Source: Pseudomonas sp. MM213 (GTDB taxonomy: Bacteria; Pseudomonadota; Gammaproteobacteria; Pseudomonadales; Pseudomonadaceae). Taken from it: a stretch of 64,000 nucleotides of DNA. Both the position numbers and the translations under genes were made by a program. Numbering within the stretch: position 1 is the stretch's first letter; the number at the start of each line of letters is the position of its first letter. The notes beneath the pieces are model-generated. The model was not told the origin of the DNA and made no database searches. It worked only from the letters and a program-made list of their open reading frames with translations. Shown piece after piece: positions 8,742-18,595 of this stretch. Where the stretch lies: the NCBI RefSeq assembly GCF_020423045.1, contig NZ_CP081943.1, positions 6,510,001 through 6,574,000 of the forward strand, written 5' to 3'.

Positions 8742-9395
8742 ATGACCGCCCGCACACTCAATATCGACGATTCCCTGTATCAATACCTGCTCGACGTTTC
8801 CCTTAGGGAAACGCCGCTGCTCAAGCGTTTGCGCGATGAAACCCAGGCGCTGCCGATGGCGCGCTGGCAGGTGGCGCCGGAGCAGGGGCAGTTCCTCGCA
8901 TTGCTGGTGAAGCTCACCGGCGCGAGGCGTTTGCTGGAAGTCGGCACCTTCACCGGTTACAGCGCGTTGTGCATGGCGGCGGCATTGCCGGATGACGGTT
9001 CGCTGATTTGCTGTGATATCCCCGGCGACTACAACGCCACGGCGCTCCGTTACTGGAAGGAAGCGGGCGTCGCCGAACGAATTGACCTGCGCCTGGCGCC
9101 TGCGCTGGAAACCCTGGCTCGGCTGGATCAACCCGGTCAATTCGATTTGATTTTCATTGATACCGACAAGGCCAACTATCCGGCCTACCTGGAGCACGCG
9201 CTGCGTCTGCTGCGCGTCGGTGGCCTGGCGGTGTTCGATAACACCCTGTGGAGCGGGAGGGTGCTGGAGCCGAATCCCGAAAGCGCAGACACTCGCGCTA
9301 TCCAGGCGCTCAATCGCGCCTTGAAGGATGACTCGCGTGTGGATCTGTCGTTGTTGCCGCTGGGCGATGGTTTAACCCTCTGCCGCAAGCGGTAA
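8742..9395 (+). CDS. Class I SAM-dependent O-methyltransferase
   Basis: 217 residues. SAM-binding motif I is LLEVGTFTGYSAL near residue 66. FDLIFIDTDKANY near residue 130 is characteristic of the metal-dependent catechol/caffeoyl-CoA O-methyltransferase-like family (Methyltransf_3). The asparagine in DNTLWSG is also typical. The substrate is unknown; bacterial members often methylate catechols. It follows the NlpC/P60 gene by 15 bp and may be cotranscribed with it. A REP doublet follows 8 bp after the stop. Confidence 0.9.
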   Translation: MTARTLNIDDSLYQYLLDVSLRETPLLKRLRDETQALPMARWQVAPEQGQFLALLVKLTGARRLLEVGTFTGYSALCMAAALPDDGSLICCDIPGDYNATALRYWKEAGVAERIDLRLAPALETLARLDQPGQFDLIFIDTDKANYPAYLEHALRLLRVGGLAVFDNTLWSGRVLEPNPESADTRAIQALNRALKDDSRVDLSLLPLGDGLTLCRKR

Positions 9396-9402
9396 CGCTG
9401 AT

Positions 9403-9498
9403 CCCTGTGGGAGCGAGCTTGCTCGCGATAAGGGCAGTACATCCAACATTGATGTTGCCTGATGCACCGCTATCGCGAGCAAGCTTGCTCCTACAGGG
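9403..9498. repeat. REP doublet (REPIN)
   Basis: CCTGTGGGAGCGAGCTTGCT and its inverted partner flank a 45-bp variable loop, located between two convergent genes. Confidence 0.85.
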
Positions 9499-9514
9499 TA
9501 TGTGTGTGGCGTAG

Positions 9515-10828
9515 TTACTGGGTTGCCGACACCCGCCACACCTTATTCCCCACATCATCCGCCACCAGCAAATCTCCCTGCTGATCAATCACCACACCCA
9601 CCGGCCGGCCCATGGCTTTTTCCTCGTCATTGAGGAAACCCGTGAGCACATCAACCGGGCTTCCGTTCGGTTTGCCGGCACTGAACGGCACGAAAATCAC
9701 TTTGTAGCCACTGTGCGGCTTGCGGTTCCATGAACCATGCTGGCCAATGAACACGCCTTCCTTGAATTGCGCTGGCAGCCTGTTGCCTTCAGCGAACGTC
9801 AGACCCAGTGAGGCGGTATGCGGGCCGACCGCGTAGTCCGGAGCAATGGCCTTGGCCACCAGGTCCGGGTTTTGCGGCTCGACGCGAATGTCGACGTGCT
9901 GGCCGTAGTAGCTGTAAGGCCAGCCATAGAACCCGCCGTCCTTGACCGAGGTGATGTAGTCCGGCACCAGGTCGCTGCCGATTTCATCCCGCTCGTTGAC
10001 CGCCGTCCACAACGCGCCGCTCCGCGGTTCCCAGGCCATGCCGTTGGGATTGCGCAGGCCCGAGGCGAAAATTCGATGCTTGCCGGTGGCGCGATCCACT
10101 TCCCAGATCGCCGCGCGACCTTCTTCCTGATCCATGCCGTTTTCGGCGACGTTGCTGTTGGAGCCCACCGTGACGTACAGCTTGCTGCCGTCCTTGCTGG
10201 CGATCACGTTTTTGGTCCAGTGGTGATTCAGCGTGCCGCCCGGCAGATCAACCACTTTGATCGGCGGCGACTTGATGGTCGTGGCGCCGTCCTGGTAGTG
10301 AAATCGCAGCAAGCGGTCCGTGTCGGCGACATACAGGTCGTTGCCGACCAGGGTCATGCCGAAGGGCGAATTGAGGTTTTCCAGGAACACCGTGCGAGTT
10401 TCGGCGATGCCGTCGTGGTCTTTGTCGCGCAGCAACGTGATGCGGTTCGGGCTCGGGACGCCGGCACCGGCGCGGCCCATGGCTTTCTTCATGACCCAGC
10501 CTCTAACGCCTTTGCCATCATCGGGTTTGGGCGGCGCATTGGTTTCGGCGACGAGCACGTCGCCGTTCGGCAGCACGTAGAGCCAACGCGGGTGATCGAG
10601 GTTTTCAGCAAATGCCGCCACTTGCGTACCCGCTGCCACCGTGGGTTTCGCGCCGTCCGGCCAGCCGATTGCCGGGGCGATGTTCACTGTCGGGATCAGG
10701 GTCTTGTTCGGTTCTGGCAGTCGAGGGGACGGGCCGGTGCCGTCGGAGACTTGCAGGGTGGAGGTCTCGCTGCAGGCAGCGAGCCCTCCTGTGAGGGCGA
10801 TGACGAGAACGAGCCGGGGCTTGTGCAT
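9515..10828 (-). CDS. PQQ-dependent sugar (sorbosone-type) dehydrogenase, lipoprotein
   Basis: 437 residues. The N-terminus [19 protein letters not shown] is a lipoprotein signal with a LAAC lipobox. The rest resembles the six-bladed beta-propeller glucose/sorbosone dehydrogenase family, with recurring aromatic and glycine-rich segments such as [17 protein letters not shown] and [11 protein letters not shown]. These periplasmic enzymes use PQQ to oxidise sugars; the substrate cannot be read here. The start at 10828 has a GGAAG ribosome-binding site; an upstream frame to 10876 would destroy the signal peptide. Confidence 0.85.
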   Translation of the reverse strand: MHKPRLVLVIALTGGLAACSETSTLQVSDGTGPSPRLPEPNKTLIPTVNIAPAIGWPDGAKPTVAAGTQVAAFAENLDHPRWLYVLPNGDVLVAETNAPPKPDDGKGVRGWVMKKAMGRAGAGVPSPNRITLLRDKDHDGIAETRTVFLENLNSPFGMTLVGNDLYVADTDRLLRFHYQDGATTIKSPPIKVVDLPGGTLNHHWTKNVIASKDGSKLYVTVGSNSNVAENGMDQEEGRAAIWEVDRATGKHRIFASGLRNPNGMAWEPRSGALWTAVNERDEIGSDLVPDYITSVKDGGFYGWPYSYYGQHVDIRVEPQNPDLVAKAIAPDYAVGPHTASLGLTFAEGNRLPAQFKEGVFIGQHGSWNRKPHSGYKVIFVPFSAGKPNGSPVDVLTGFLNDEEKAMGRPVGVVIDQQGDLLVADDVGNKVWRVSATQ

Positions 10829-10896
10829 GCTGATCTTCCCTATAAATGCAGTGACCTGATCAATAGAGAAGTGCAAACCCGCGATGGTTCAACCGG

Positions 10897-11481
10897 TCAG
10901 CCGCGGGCTTCCTTGAACAGTACGGCGATGCCGGGATGATAGTTGCCCGCTTCGTTGCGCAACTTGCGGTAGGCGTAGGGGAAATACCAGGCGACCGCGC
11001 AGCTGTGTTCCTTTTGCAGGTCGTCGACCATGTCCTGAAGTTCTTCCGGCGTGGCGCCGTGCTGGGCCTTTTGCGGGGCGACGAACAGGCAGCCGAGTTT
11101 CAGGTCGCTGGCGTAGCTGATGCGCTTGGCGTCGCTGGTGATATCGGCCAGGGCCTGCGTCAGGTTCAAGCTGTTGACCCGTGGCCAACGCTGGGTGGTC
11201 TGGAGGAAGGCGCGTTCTTCGCTGCTGGCGATGAACAGGTCGGCGCGGGCGTTGCGTTCGCCTTCCTCGTTTTGTTTGCGGGTGGGTGTGTTCTGCAGCG
11301 TGACCATTTCCGCCATCCACGCGGCAGCCGAGAGCAAGCCGAGGTTGGCTTTTTCGTCGTACCAGTAAGGCGTGTCGTTATCGCCGCGCACCGCGTTGTA
11401 GCGGTCGATACAGTCAAACCAGCGCTCCAGCACCGGGCGCAGGAATTCCAGCTTCGGATTGCTGATGGTCATGCCTTGCAT
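10897..11481 (-). CDS. Conserved hypothetical protein next to the cobalamin operon
   Basis: 194 residues with no signal peptide or membrane segment, so probably cytoplasmic. I do not recognise a family. Visible features are an acidic, aromatic N-terminal helix (LRPVLERWFDCIDRYNAV), an ERNARADLF segment and a C-terminal WYFPYAYRKLRN segment. I chose the ATG at 11481 because AAGGGTGAG precedes it; a frame to 11562 lacks such a site, and an ATG three codons later is also possible. It is divergent from the cobalamin riboswitch and lies 69 bp after the sugar dehydrogenase on the same strand. Confidence 0.7.
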   Translation of the reverse strand: MQGMTISNPKLEFLRPVLERWFDCIDRYNAVRGDNDTPYWYDEKANLGLLSAAAWMAEMVTLQNTPTRKQNEEGERNARADLFIASSEERAFLQTTQRWPRVNSLNLTQALADITSDAKRISYASDLKLGCLFVAPQKAQHGATPEELQDMVDDLQKEHSCAVAWYFPYAYRKLRNEAGNYHPGIAVLFKEARG

Positions 11482-11653
11482 GTGGCTCACCCTTGTTATT
11501 GTGTTGTCAGGTTGTGGCGCTTTGATATCACTGCTAGGAGTGTGGCACAAGATTGGCGTCATTTTATTGATCGACGGCAGTTATTCGCCCGACGGTCTCC
11601 CGGCTTTAATTGACGCTCCACCCCCAACCCTCTAACCTTCGCGGCTTGTTTCA

Positions 11654-11858
11654 GGTGCTCTGTGGCGTCGGTCGACAGAGTGAAACAGGGAAGCCGGTGA
11701 GTGCGCTCGTTCAATTCATGAACAGTCACGATCCCGGCGCTGCCCCCGCAACGGTAAATGAGTGAAGGCTGCGCCTTGAGCCACTGTGTCGAATGTCGAT
11801 ATGGGAAGGCGCGCAGTCAGGCGAAACGCCGCTCATGAGCCCGGAGACCGGCCTGATC
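11654..11858 (+). promoter_or_regulatory. Cobalamin (B12) riboswitch
   Basis: The region shows the hallmark conserved blocks in order: GGTGCTCT start, GAAACAGGGAAGCCGGTGA, GCTGCCCCCGCAACGGTAA, a GCCACTG block, GGGAAGGCG and the B12 box ATGAGCCCGGAGACCGGCCT. A GGCATC/GATGCC hairpin immediately after it (11867-11887) is a candidate expression platform, 65 bp before cobO. Established behaviour of this class is that adenosylcobalamin binding turns off downstream expression. It should control the whole operon from cobO to cobS. Confidence 0.97.
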
Positions 11859-11951
11859 CATTCAGCGGCATCACGGTGGGCGATGCCAGGCTTCTTGCCG
11901 TCTATTCTTGTGCCTGCCCGCCGTTATCCAGCCTCAACGGAGAGCTCCCCC

Positions 11952-12563
11952 ATGACTGATACTCCCGATCGTGACGAACGCCATCTGGCGCGTATGCTGC
12001 GCAAAAAAGCCGTGATCGACGAACGCATCGCCAACTCCCCGAATGAATGCGGCCTGCTGCTGGTGCTGACCGGTAACGGCAAGGGCAAAAGCAGCTCGGC
12101 TTTCGGCATGCTCGCCCGCTCGATGGGCCACGGCATGCAGTGCGGCGTGGTGCAGTTCATCAAGGGGCGCAGCAGCACGGGCGAAGAGTTGTTCTTCCGA
12201 CGCTTCCCGGAGCAGGTGCGTTTTCATGTGATGGGCGAGGGCTTTACCTGGGAAACCCAGGACCGCCAGCGTGACATCGCCGCCGCCGAAGCCGCGTGGG
12301 AAGTGTCCCGCGAACTGTTGCGCGATCCGTCGATTGGCCTGGTGGTGCTCGATGAACTGAACATCGCCCTCAAGCACGGCTACCTTGACCTCGATCAGGT
12401 GCTCAGCGACTTGCAGGCGCGTCCGCCGATGCAACACGTGGTCGTCACGGGTCGCGGCGCCAAGCCGGAAATGATCGAGCTGGCTGACACTGTCACTGAA
12501 ATGGGCGTCATCAAACACGCTTTCCAGGCCGGGATCAAAGCGCAAAAAGGCGTCGAGCTGTGA
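11952..12563 (+). CDS. cobO: Cob(I)yrinic acid a,c-diamide adenosyltransferase
   Basis: 203 residues. It attaches the adenosyl group to the cobalt of corrinoids (BtuR/CobO/CobP family). A P-loop GNGKGKSSSAFG occurs near residues 42-53, with VVLDELN and VVTGRGAKPEM further along, all typical. The start at 11952 gives the normal N-terminus; upstream in-frame codons overlap the riboswitch region. First gene of the operon; its stop overlaps the GTG start of cobB (GTGA). Confidence 0.96.
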   Translation: MTDTPDRDERHLARMLRKKAVIDERIANSPNECGLLLVLTGNGKGKSSSAFGMLARSMGHGMQCGVVQFIKGRSSTGEELFFRRFPEQVRFHVMGEGFTWETQDRQRDIAAAEAAWEVSRELLRDPSIGLVVLDELNIALKHGYLDLDQVLSDLQARPPMQHVVVTGRGAKPEMIELADTVTEMGVIKHAFQAGIKAQKGVEL

Positions 12564-13960
12564 ATCAACCACGTCATTGCCCGGCGGTCTTGATTGCCGC
12601 GCCGGCCTCCGGTCAGGGCAAGACCACCGTCACCGCCGCGCTGGCCCGTTTGCATCGCAATCAGGGACGCAAGGTGCGCGTGTTCAAATGCGGCCCGGAC
12701 TTTCTCGACCCGATGATTCTCGAGCGCGCCAGCGGTGCGCCGGTGTATCAACTGGACATGTGGATGGTCGGCGAGCAGGAAAGTCGTCGACTGTTGTGGG
12801 AAGCCGCCGGTGAAGCGGACCTGATCCTGATCGAAGGTGTCATGGGCCTGTTCGACGGCACGCCGTCCAGCGCCGATCTGGCGCGGCACTTTGGTGTGCC
12901 GGTGCTCGGGGTGATCGACGGCACGGCGATGGCGCAGACCTTTGGTGCGCTGGCGCTGGGGCTGGCGAAGTATCAGCCGGACTTGCCGTTCGCCGGCGTG
13001 CTGGCCAACCGCGTGGGCACCTTGCGCCATGCGCAATTGCTCGAAGGCAGCCTGACCGAAGGCTTGCGCTGGTACGGCGCGTTGTCCCGGGAAACCGGGA
13101 TCGAGCTGCCGAGTCGGCATCTTGGTCTGGTGCAAGCCAGCGAGCTGAATGACCTCGACCTGCGCCTCGACGCGGCGGCCGAATCGCTGGCCAACAGCTG
13201 CGACGTTACGCTGCCACCGCCTGTGGAATTCGCCGCTCCAGAAGTGATCGCCGCCGAGCCGTTGCTGGCCGGTGTCCGAATCGCCGTGGCCCGTGATGAG
13301 GCGTTCGCTTTCACCTACGGTGCGAGCCTGGATTTGCTCCGGGCCATGGGCGCCGAATTGTCATTCTTCTCGCCGATCCGCGACACCCAATTGCCGGAGG
13401 CTGACAGCCTCTATCTGCCGGGCGGCTACCCGGAATTGCACCATGTGGCGCTGTCTCGGAATACTCAAATGCTCAACGCCATCCGCGCTCATCACGCGGT
13501 GGGTAAACCCTTGCTGGCCGAGTGTGGCGGCATGTTGTATTTGCTCGATTCGCTGACCGATGTCGAAGGCACGCGGGCGGAGCTGGTTGGTTTGCTGACC
13601 GGTGATGCGGTGATGCAGAAACGATTGGCGGCGCTGGCGTTGCAGGCGGTTGACTTGCCGGAAGGTTCGCTGCGCGGGCATACCTATCATCACTCGCTGA
13701 CCAGCACCGAGCTTGAGCCGATTGCTCGTGGTATGAGCCCGAATGGCGGGCGTGGGGCGGAGGCGGTTTATCGTGAGGGGCGGATGACCGCTTCTTATGT
13801 GCATTTTTATTTTCCGTCGAATCCGACCGCGATTGCCGCGTTGTTTGCGCCTGACCTTCAGACCGCCATCGCGAGCAGGCTCGCTCCCACAGGGGACCGC
13901 GTTTCTTCAGGTGGTACAGCCTCAAATGTGGGAGCGAGCCTGCTCGCGAAGAGGCCATGA
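12560..13960 (+). CDS. cobB: Cobyrinate/hydrogenobyrinate a,c-diamide synthase with REP-encoded tail
   Basis: 466 residues. CobB amidates the a and c side chains of the corrin ring using glutamine and ATP. The P-loop ASGQGKTTVTAAL is at residues 15-27. The C-terminal glutamine amidotransferase domain has GGYPELH and the nucleophilic Cys in LAECGGMLYL. It starts at GTG 12560, overlapping the cobO stop. The usual C-terminus is reached at FAP around residue 432. The last ~34 residues are translated from a REP doublet (13861-13955) and end in a TGA that overlaps the bluB ATG. That tail is unlikely to belong to the enzyme fold. Confidence 0.94.
   Translation: MNQPRHCPAVLIAAPASGQGKTTVTAALARLHRNQGRKVRVFKCGPDFLDPMILERASGAPVYQLDMWMVGEQESRRLLWEAAGEADLILIEGVMGLFDGTPSSADLARHFGVPVLGVIDGTAMAQTFGALALGLAKYQPDLPFAGVLANRVGTLRHAQLLEGSLTEGLRWYGALSRETGIELPSRHLGLVQASELNDLDLRLDAAAESLANSCDVTLPPPVEFAAPEVIAAEPLLAGVRIAVARDEAFAFTYGASLDLLRAMGAELSFFSPIRDTQLPEADSLYLPGGYPELHHVALSRNTQMLNAIRAHHAVGKPLLAECGGMLYLLDSLTDVEGTRAELVGLLTGDAVMQKRLAALALQAVDLPEGSLRGHTYHHSLTSTELEPIARGMSPNGGRGAEAVYREGRMTASYVHFYFPSNPTAIAALFAPDLQTAIASRLAPTGDRVSSGGTASNVGASLLAKRP
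13861..13955. repeat. REP doublet lying inside the cobB reading frame
   Basis: Inverted GCGAGCAGGCTCGCTCCCAC-type palindromes flank a short loop. The doublet is fully translated as the 3' end of cobB and stops one codon before the bluB start. Confidence 0.9.
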
Positions 13961-14607
13961 CTGACAACGCATTCAGTCAGGCCGAACGCGAAGCGGTCTA
14001 CCGAGCCATCGCCGAACGCCGCGACATGCGCCACTTCAGCGGCGGCACCGTCGAACCCGAGTTGCTCCGGCGCCTGCTCGACGCCGCGCACCAGGCGCCA
14101 AGCGTCGGCTTGATGCAGCCCTGGCGGTTCATCCGCATCAGCGACCGGGCCCTGCGCGGCAAGATCCAGTTGCTGGTGGAAGAGGAGCGCATGCGCACCG
14201 CCGAAGCCCTCGGCGAGCGCACCGACGAATTCATGAAGTTGAAAGTCGAAGGCATCAACGACTGCGCCGAAGTGCTGGTCGCTGCGCTGATGGACGATCG
14301 CGAGCGGCACATCTTTGGCCGTCGCACCTTGCCGGAAATGGACATGGCGTCGTTGTCCTGCGCGATCCAGAACCTGTGGCTGGCGTCCCGTGCCGAAGGA
14401 CTCGGCATGGGCTGGGTCTCTTTGTTCGAGCCGCAAGCCCTGGCCGACCTGCTGGGTTTGCCCGCAGGGGCCAAGCCTTTGGCTGTTCTTTGCCTGGGCC
14501 CGGTCAAGGAATTCTATCCGGCGCCGATGCTGGTACTCGAAGGCTGGGCGCAAGCGCGCCCGCTCAGTGAAATGCTGTACGAAAATTATTGGGGAGTGAG
14601 TCAATGA
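13957..14607 (+). CDS. bluB: 5,6-dimethylbenzimidazole synthase
   Basis: 216 residues. BluB converts reduced FMN and oxygen to 5,6-dimethylbenzimidazole, the lower ligand of cobalamin. It has the nitroreductase fold, with an N-terminal [10 protein letters not shown] flavin-binding segment, [12 protein letters not shown] near residue 45, and [12 protein letters not shown] near residue 150. Its ATG overlaps the cobB stop, and its own stop overlaps the cbiB start (ATGA). The oxygen-dependent enzyme implies that the lower ligand is made aerobically. Confidence 0.95.
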   Translation: MTDNAFSQAEREAVYRAIAERRDMRHFSGGTVEPELLRRLLDAAHQAPSVGLMQPWRFIRISDRALRGKIQLLVEEERMRTAEALGERTDEFMKLKVEGINDCAEVLVAALMDDRERHIFGRRTLPEMDMASLSCAIQNLWLASRAEGLGMGWVSLFEPQALADLLGLPAGAKPLAVLCLGPVKEFYPAPMLVLEGWAQARPLSEMLYENYWGVSQ

Positions 14608-15512
14608 GTGTGGCGTTGTTGAGTGTCGCCGCGGTTGCGCTGGATGCGCTGCTGGGTGAACCCAAACGCTGGCATCCGCTGGTGGCGTTCGGCCGTTTTG
14701 CCGACCGCATCGAGCAACGTTTCAATGGTGGCGGGCGCGGCTGGCGCAGCCACGGTGTCACGGCATGGGTGATTGCGGTGTTGCCGCTGACCTTGCTGGC
14801 CACGGCGTTTTCCTGGGCGCCTTACGTTGGCTGGATCGTCGAGATTCTCGCGCTCTATTGCGCCCTCGGCCTGCGCAGTCTCGGTGAGCACGTCGAGCCG
14901 GTTGCCAAGGCCCTGCGCAGTGATGATCTGGAGGAGGCGCGCACACGCGTCGGCTATCTGGTCAGTCGCCAGACCAGCGAACTGGATCAAACCGAAGTCG
15001 CCCGCGCTGCTACCGAATCGGTGTTGGAGAACGGCAGCGACGCAGTGTTTGCTGCGCTGTTCTGGTTTGCCGTGGCCGGTGCGCCGGGCGTGGTGCTCTA
15101 CCGATTGAGCAATACGCTGGATGCGATGTGGGGCTATCGCAACGAACGCTTCGAACGGTTTGGCTGGGCGGCGGCGAAAATCGACGACGTGCTCAACTAC
15201 ATTCCGGCGCGGCTGGTGGCGTTGACCTACGCGCTGCTGGGCAAAACCCGACTTGCACTGAAATGCTGGCGCACCCAGGGCCCGACCTGGGACAGCCCGA
15301 ACGCCGGGCCGGTGATGGCTGCGGGAGCCGGTGCGCTGGGTGTCGAGTTGGGCGGGGCGGCGATTTATCACGGCGAGTTGCATCAGCGTCCGCAGCTGGG
15401 CGAAGGCGTGCCGGCGGATGCCGACTCCATTGACCGTGGCTGGCAATTGGTCCAGCGCGGGGTATGGTTATGGCTGCTGATTCTCTGCGTGGGAGCTGAA
15501 TTCTATGCTTGA
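14604..15512 (+). CDS. cbiB: Adenosylcobinamide-phosphate synthase (membrane protein)
   Basis: 302 residues (called cobD in the P. denitrificans nomenclature). It joins (R)-1-aminopropan-2-ol phosphate to adenosylcobyric acid. Family motifs include [16 protein letters not shown] near the N-terminus and [16 protein letters not shown] in the middle. Several hydrophobic segments, including the C-terminal [13 protein letters not shown], place it in the inner membrane. The start at 14604 overlaps the bluB stop; a frame extending to 14589 has no ribosome-binding site. It overlaps the next gene by 8 bp. Confidence 0.94.
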   Translation: MSVALLSVAAVALDALLGEPKRWHPLVAFGRFADRIEQRFNGGGRGWRSHGVTAWVIAVLPLTLLATAFSWAPYVGWIVEILALYCALGLRSLGEHVEPVAKALRSDDLEEARTRVGYLVSRQTSELDQTEVARAATESVLENGSDAVFAALFWFAVAGAPGVVLYRLSNTLDAMWGYRNERFERFGWAAAKIDDVLNYIPARLVALTYALLGKTRLALKCWRTQGPTWDSPNAGPVMAAGAGALGVELGGAAIYHGELHQRPQLGEGVPADADSIDRGWQLVQRGVWLWLLILCVGAEFYA

Positions 15513-16497
15513 ACACGGTGGACGGTTGCGCAAGGCCGCGCTCGAATACGGTATCGCCGAAGCCGATTGGCTTGACCTGTCCAGCGGCCTCGCGCCCTGG
15601 CCGTTTCCTGTCCCGGACATTCCGTTGCGCGCCTGGGCACGGTTACCGGAAAACGATGACGGTCTGGAGCAGGCCGCCTGTGATTATTACGGCACCGCGC
15701 AGGTGTTGCCGGTGGCCGGTTCGCAAATGGCGATCCAGTTGCTGCCGCGTTTGCGGCGGGACGGCAAGGTGGGCGTGCTGTCGCCGTGTTACGCCGAGCA
15801 CGCCGAAGCCTGGCGTCGCAACGGTTACATCGTGCGTGAAGTGCTGGAGCAGGAAGTCGACTTCTTCCTCGACAGTCTCGATGTGCTGGTGGTGGTCAAT
15901 CCGAACAATCCGACGGGTTTGAGCCTGACCCCGAGCCGTCTGCTCGACTGGCATTCCAGGCTGGCGCAGCGCGGCGGCTGGCTGGTGGTCGACGAAGCGT
16001 TCATGGACAACACGCCGCAACTGAGTCTGGCGCCATGTGCCCATATGGTGGGCTTGATCGTGCTGCGTTCCTTCGGCAAGTTTTTTGGTCTGGCCGGGGT
16101 GCGCTTGGGCTTCGTACTGGCGGAGCGCAAGTTGCTCAAGTTGCTCGCCGAACAAGTCGGCCCCTGGGCCGTCAGCGGGCCGACCCGCGTGTTGGGGCAA
16201 GCCTGCCTGAAGGATGCCGAAGGCCACGCCAGACAACGTCTGCGTACCGAAGAAGCCAGCAAACGGCTGGCGCTGTTGCTTGAAGAACACGGCTTCAAAC
16301 CTCAGGGCGGTTGCGCGTTGTTTCAATGGCTGGTGACCGAGTGCGCCGAAGAGTTGCATGAGTTCATGGCCCGGCGCGGCATCCTGCTGCGGTTGTTCAC
16401 CCACAACAGCAGCCTGCGTTTCGGCCTGCCCGGCGAAGAAGCCGACTGGACCCGTCTCGCGCAAGCGTTTACAGATTACGCCAAGGAAAGCCGATGA
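15505..16497 (+). CDS. cobC: Threonine-phosphate decarboxylase (PLP)
   Basis: 330 residues. This class I/II aminotransferase-fold enzyme makes (R)-1-aminopropan-2-ol O-phosphate for CbiB (cobC in P. denitrificans, cobD in Salmonella). [15 protein letters not shown] and the PLP lysine in [15 protein letters not shown] are intact. It starts within the last codons of cbiB and its stop overlaps cobQ (ATGA), so all three should be translationally coupled. Confidence 0.93.
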   Translation: MLEHGGRLRKAALEYGIAEADWLDLSSGLAPWPFPVPDIPLRAWARLPENDDGLEQAACDYYGTAQVLPVAGSQMAIQLLPRLRRDGKVGVLSPCYAEHAEAWRRNGYIVREVLEQEVDFFLDSLDVLVVVNPNNPTGLSLTPSRLLDWHSRLAQRGGWLVVDEAFMDNTPQLSLAPCAHMVGLIVLRSFGKFFGLAGVRLGFVLAERKLLKLLAEQVGPWAVSGPTRVLGQACLKDAEGHARQRLRTEEASKRLALLLEEHGFKPQGGCALFQWLVTECAEELHEFMARRGILLRLFTHNSSLRFGLPGEEADWTRLAQAFTDYAKESR

Positions 16498-17945
16498 CTA
16501 CGCTGATGGTGCAAGGCACTACGTCGGACGCCGGTAAAAGCACGCTGGTGACGGCGTTGTGTCGCTGGGTCACGCGGCAGGGTGTGCGCGTGGTGCCGTT
16601 CAAACCGCAGAACATGGCGCTCAACAGCGCCGTGACTGCTGACGGTGGCGAGATCGGCCGCGCGCAAGCCGTGCAGGCTCAGGCCGCCAACCTCGAACCG
16701 CACACCGACATGAACCCGGTATTGCTCAAACCCAACAGCGACACCGGTGCCCAGGTGATCATCCATGGGCGCGCCGTCACGACCATGAACGCGGTCGCCT
16801 ATCACGACTACAAAGCCATCGCCATGCAAGCGGTGCTGGCTTCCCATGCGCGACTGAGCGCGGCGTATCCAGTGGTCATGGTCGAAGGCGCAGGCTCACC
16901 GGCCGAGATCAATCTGCGCGCCGGCGACATCGCCAACATGGGGTTCGCCGAGGCAGTGGATTGCCCTGTTGTATTGATCGCCGACATCAATCGCGGCGGG
17001 GTGTTCGCGCATCTGGTAGGCACCCTCGAACTGCTGTCGCCGAGCGAGCAGGCACGGGTCAAAGGCTTCATCATCAACCGTTTTCGCGGCGACATTGCTT
17101 TGCTGCAACCGGGCCTCGACTGGCTGGAAGCACGCACCGGCAAACCGGTGATTGGCGTTCTGCCGTACGTGATGGACCTGCACCTGGAAGCCGAGGACGG
17201 CATCGATCAGCGCCAGGCCGACAAGGCCGATCAAGTGCTCAAAGTGGTGGTGCCGGTGTTGCCGCGCATCAGCAACCACACCGACTTCGATCCGCTGCGC
17301 CTGCACCCGCAAGTCGACCTGCAATTTATCGGCCCCGGCCAGGCGATACCGCCCGCCGACCTGATCATTCTTCCTGGCTCGAAAAGCGTGCGCAGCGACC
17401 TTGCGTATCTGCGCGCCAACGGCTGGGAAACCGCCATCGCCCGTCATCTGCGCTACGGCGGAAAAGTCCTGGGTATTTGCGGCGGCCTGCAGATGCTCGG
17501 CGAGCAGGTGCACGATCCGTTGGGCCTTGAAGGTGCGCCGGGCTCCAGCGCCGGTTTGGGGTTGCTGGCGTTCGAAACGCAGCTTGAAGAAGAGAAGCAG
17601 TTGCGCAATGTATGCGGGCGTCTGGCGCTGGAAGATGCGCCGGTCAGCGGCTACGAAATTCATGCCGGCGTCACCACCGGCCCGGCATTGGAAAATGCCG
17701 CCGTGCAGCTGGACGATGGCCGTTGCGATGGCGCGCAAAGTGGCGACGGGCAGATTTTCGGCACCTACCTGCATGGCCTGTTTGAATCGCCGGCGGCGTG
17801 CAGTGCGCTGTTGCGCTGGGCGGGTTTGCAGGATGTGCAGGAAGTGGATTATCACGGGTTGCGTGAGCGAGATATCGAGCGGTTGGCGGATTTGGTGGAG
17901 AAGCATCTGGATACCCGACTGTTGCGTGAGCTCTGCGGGATTTGA
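16494..17945 (+). CDS. cobQ: Cobyric acid synthase (glutamine-hydrolysing)
   Basis: 483 residues, the expected length. It amidates the b, d, e and g side chains of adenosylcobyrinic acid a,c-diamide. The N-terminal ATP-binding domain has [12 protein letters not shown] at residues 8-19 and KPQNMALNS. The C-terminal amidotransferase domain carries the Cys in [10 protein letters not shown] and a downstream GTYLHGLFE with His. A REP doublet separates it from cobU, the only real gap within the operon. Confidence 0.96.
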   Translation: MTTLMVQGTTSDAGKSTLVTALCRWVTRQGVRVVPFKPQNMALNSAVTADGGEIGRAQAVQAQAANLEPHTDMNPVLLKPNSDTGAQVIIHGRAVTTMNAVAYHDYKAIAMQAVLASHARLSAAYPVVMVEGAGSPAEINLRAGDIANMGFAEAVDCPVVLIADINRGGVFAHLVGTLELLSPSEQARVKGFIINRFRGDIALLQPGLDWLEARTGKPVIGVLPYVMDLHLEAEDGIDQRQADKADQVLKVVVPVLPRISNHTDFDPLRLHPQVDLQFIGPGQAIPPADLIILPGSKSVRSDLAYLRANGWETAIARHLRYGGKVLGICGGLQMLGEQVHDPLGLEGAPGSSAGLGLLAFETQLEEEKQLRNVCGRLALEDAPVSGYEIHAGVTTGPALENAAVQLDDGRCDGAQSGDGQIFGTYLHGLFESPAACSALLRWAGLQDVQEVDYHGLRERDIERLADLVEKHLDTRLLRELCGI

Positions 17946-17949
17946 GGTG

Positions 17950-18046
17950 GCTGTTCTGGCCCCTTCGCGGGCAAGCCTCGCTCCTACAAGATCGAGAGTC
18001 GCGCAAACCCGTAGGAGCGAGGCTTGCCCGCGAAGAGGCCATTGAC
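17950..18046. repeat. REP doublet between cobQ and cobU
   Basis: Inverted CTTCGCGGGCAAGCCTCGCT-type palindromes interrupt the otherwise overlapping cobalamin operon. Such structures can stabilise upstream mRNA or attenuate downstream expression. Confidence 0.85.
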
Positions 18047-18073
18047 CGCACCGCCTATTTGAAGGAATGAACC

Positions 18074-18595
18074 ATGCTGCAACTGATCCTCGGCGGCGCC
18101 CGTTCCGGCAAAAGTCGCCTGGCCGAAAAACTGGCAGCAGACAGCCAGCTCCCGGTGACCTACATCGCCACCAGCCAACCGCTGGACGGTGAAATGAGCG
18201 AGCGGGTTGCCCACCACCGCGCCCGTCGTCCAGCCGAATGGGCGCTGATCGAAGAGCCCGTTGAGCTGGCCCGCGTCCTGCGCGAAACCGCCCGTGCCGA
18301 GCGTTGCCTGCTGGTGGATTGCCTGACCCTGTGGATGACCAATCTGCTGATGCTCGACGACGCCGAGCGCCTGACGGCCGAACGTGAAGCGCTGCTGGAC
18401 TGCCTGGCCGAACTGCCGGGTGAAATCATTTTTGTCAGCAACGAGACCGGAATGGGTGTCGTACCGCTGGGCGAATTGACTCGCCGCTACGTCGATGAAG
18501 CCGGTTGGCTGCATCAAGCTTTGGCCGAGCGCTGTCAGCGAGTCGTCCTGACCGTCGCCGGCCTGCCCCTGACTCTGAAAGGAACTGCGTTATGA
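18074..18595 (+). CDS. cobU: Adenosylcobinamide kinase / adenosylcobinamide-phosphate guanylyltransferase
   Basis: 173 residues (cobP in P. aeruginosa nomenclature). It phosphorylates adenosylcobinamide and then guanylylates it. The P-loop [15 protein letters not shown] is at residues 7-21, [10 protein letters not shown] follows, and the HRARRPAEW segment carries the residue that forms the GMP intermediate. [13 protein letters not shown] is also typical. A GAAGGAATGA ribosome-binding region precedes the ATG. The stop overlaps the cobT start. Confidence 0.96.
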   Translation: MLQLILGGARSGKSRLAEKLAADSQLPVTYIATSQPLDGEMSERVAHHRARRPAEWALIEEPVELARVLRETARAERCLLVDCLTLWMTNLLMLDDAERLTAEREALLDCLAELPGEIIFVSNETGMGVVPLGELTRRYVDEAGWLHQALAERCQRVVLTVAGLPLTLKGTAL

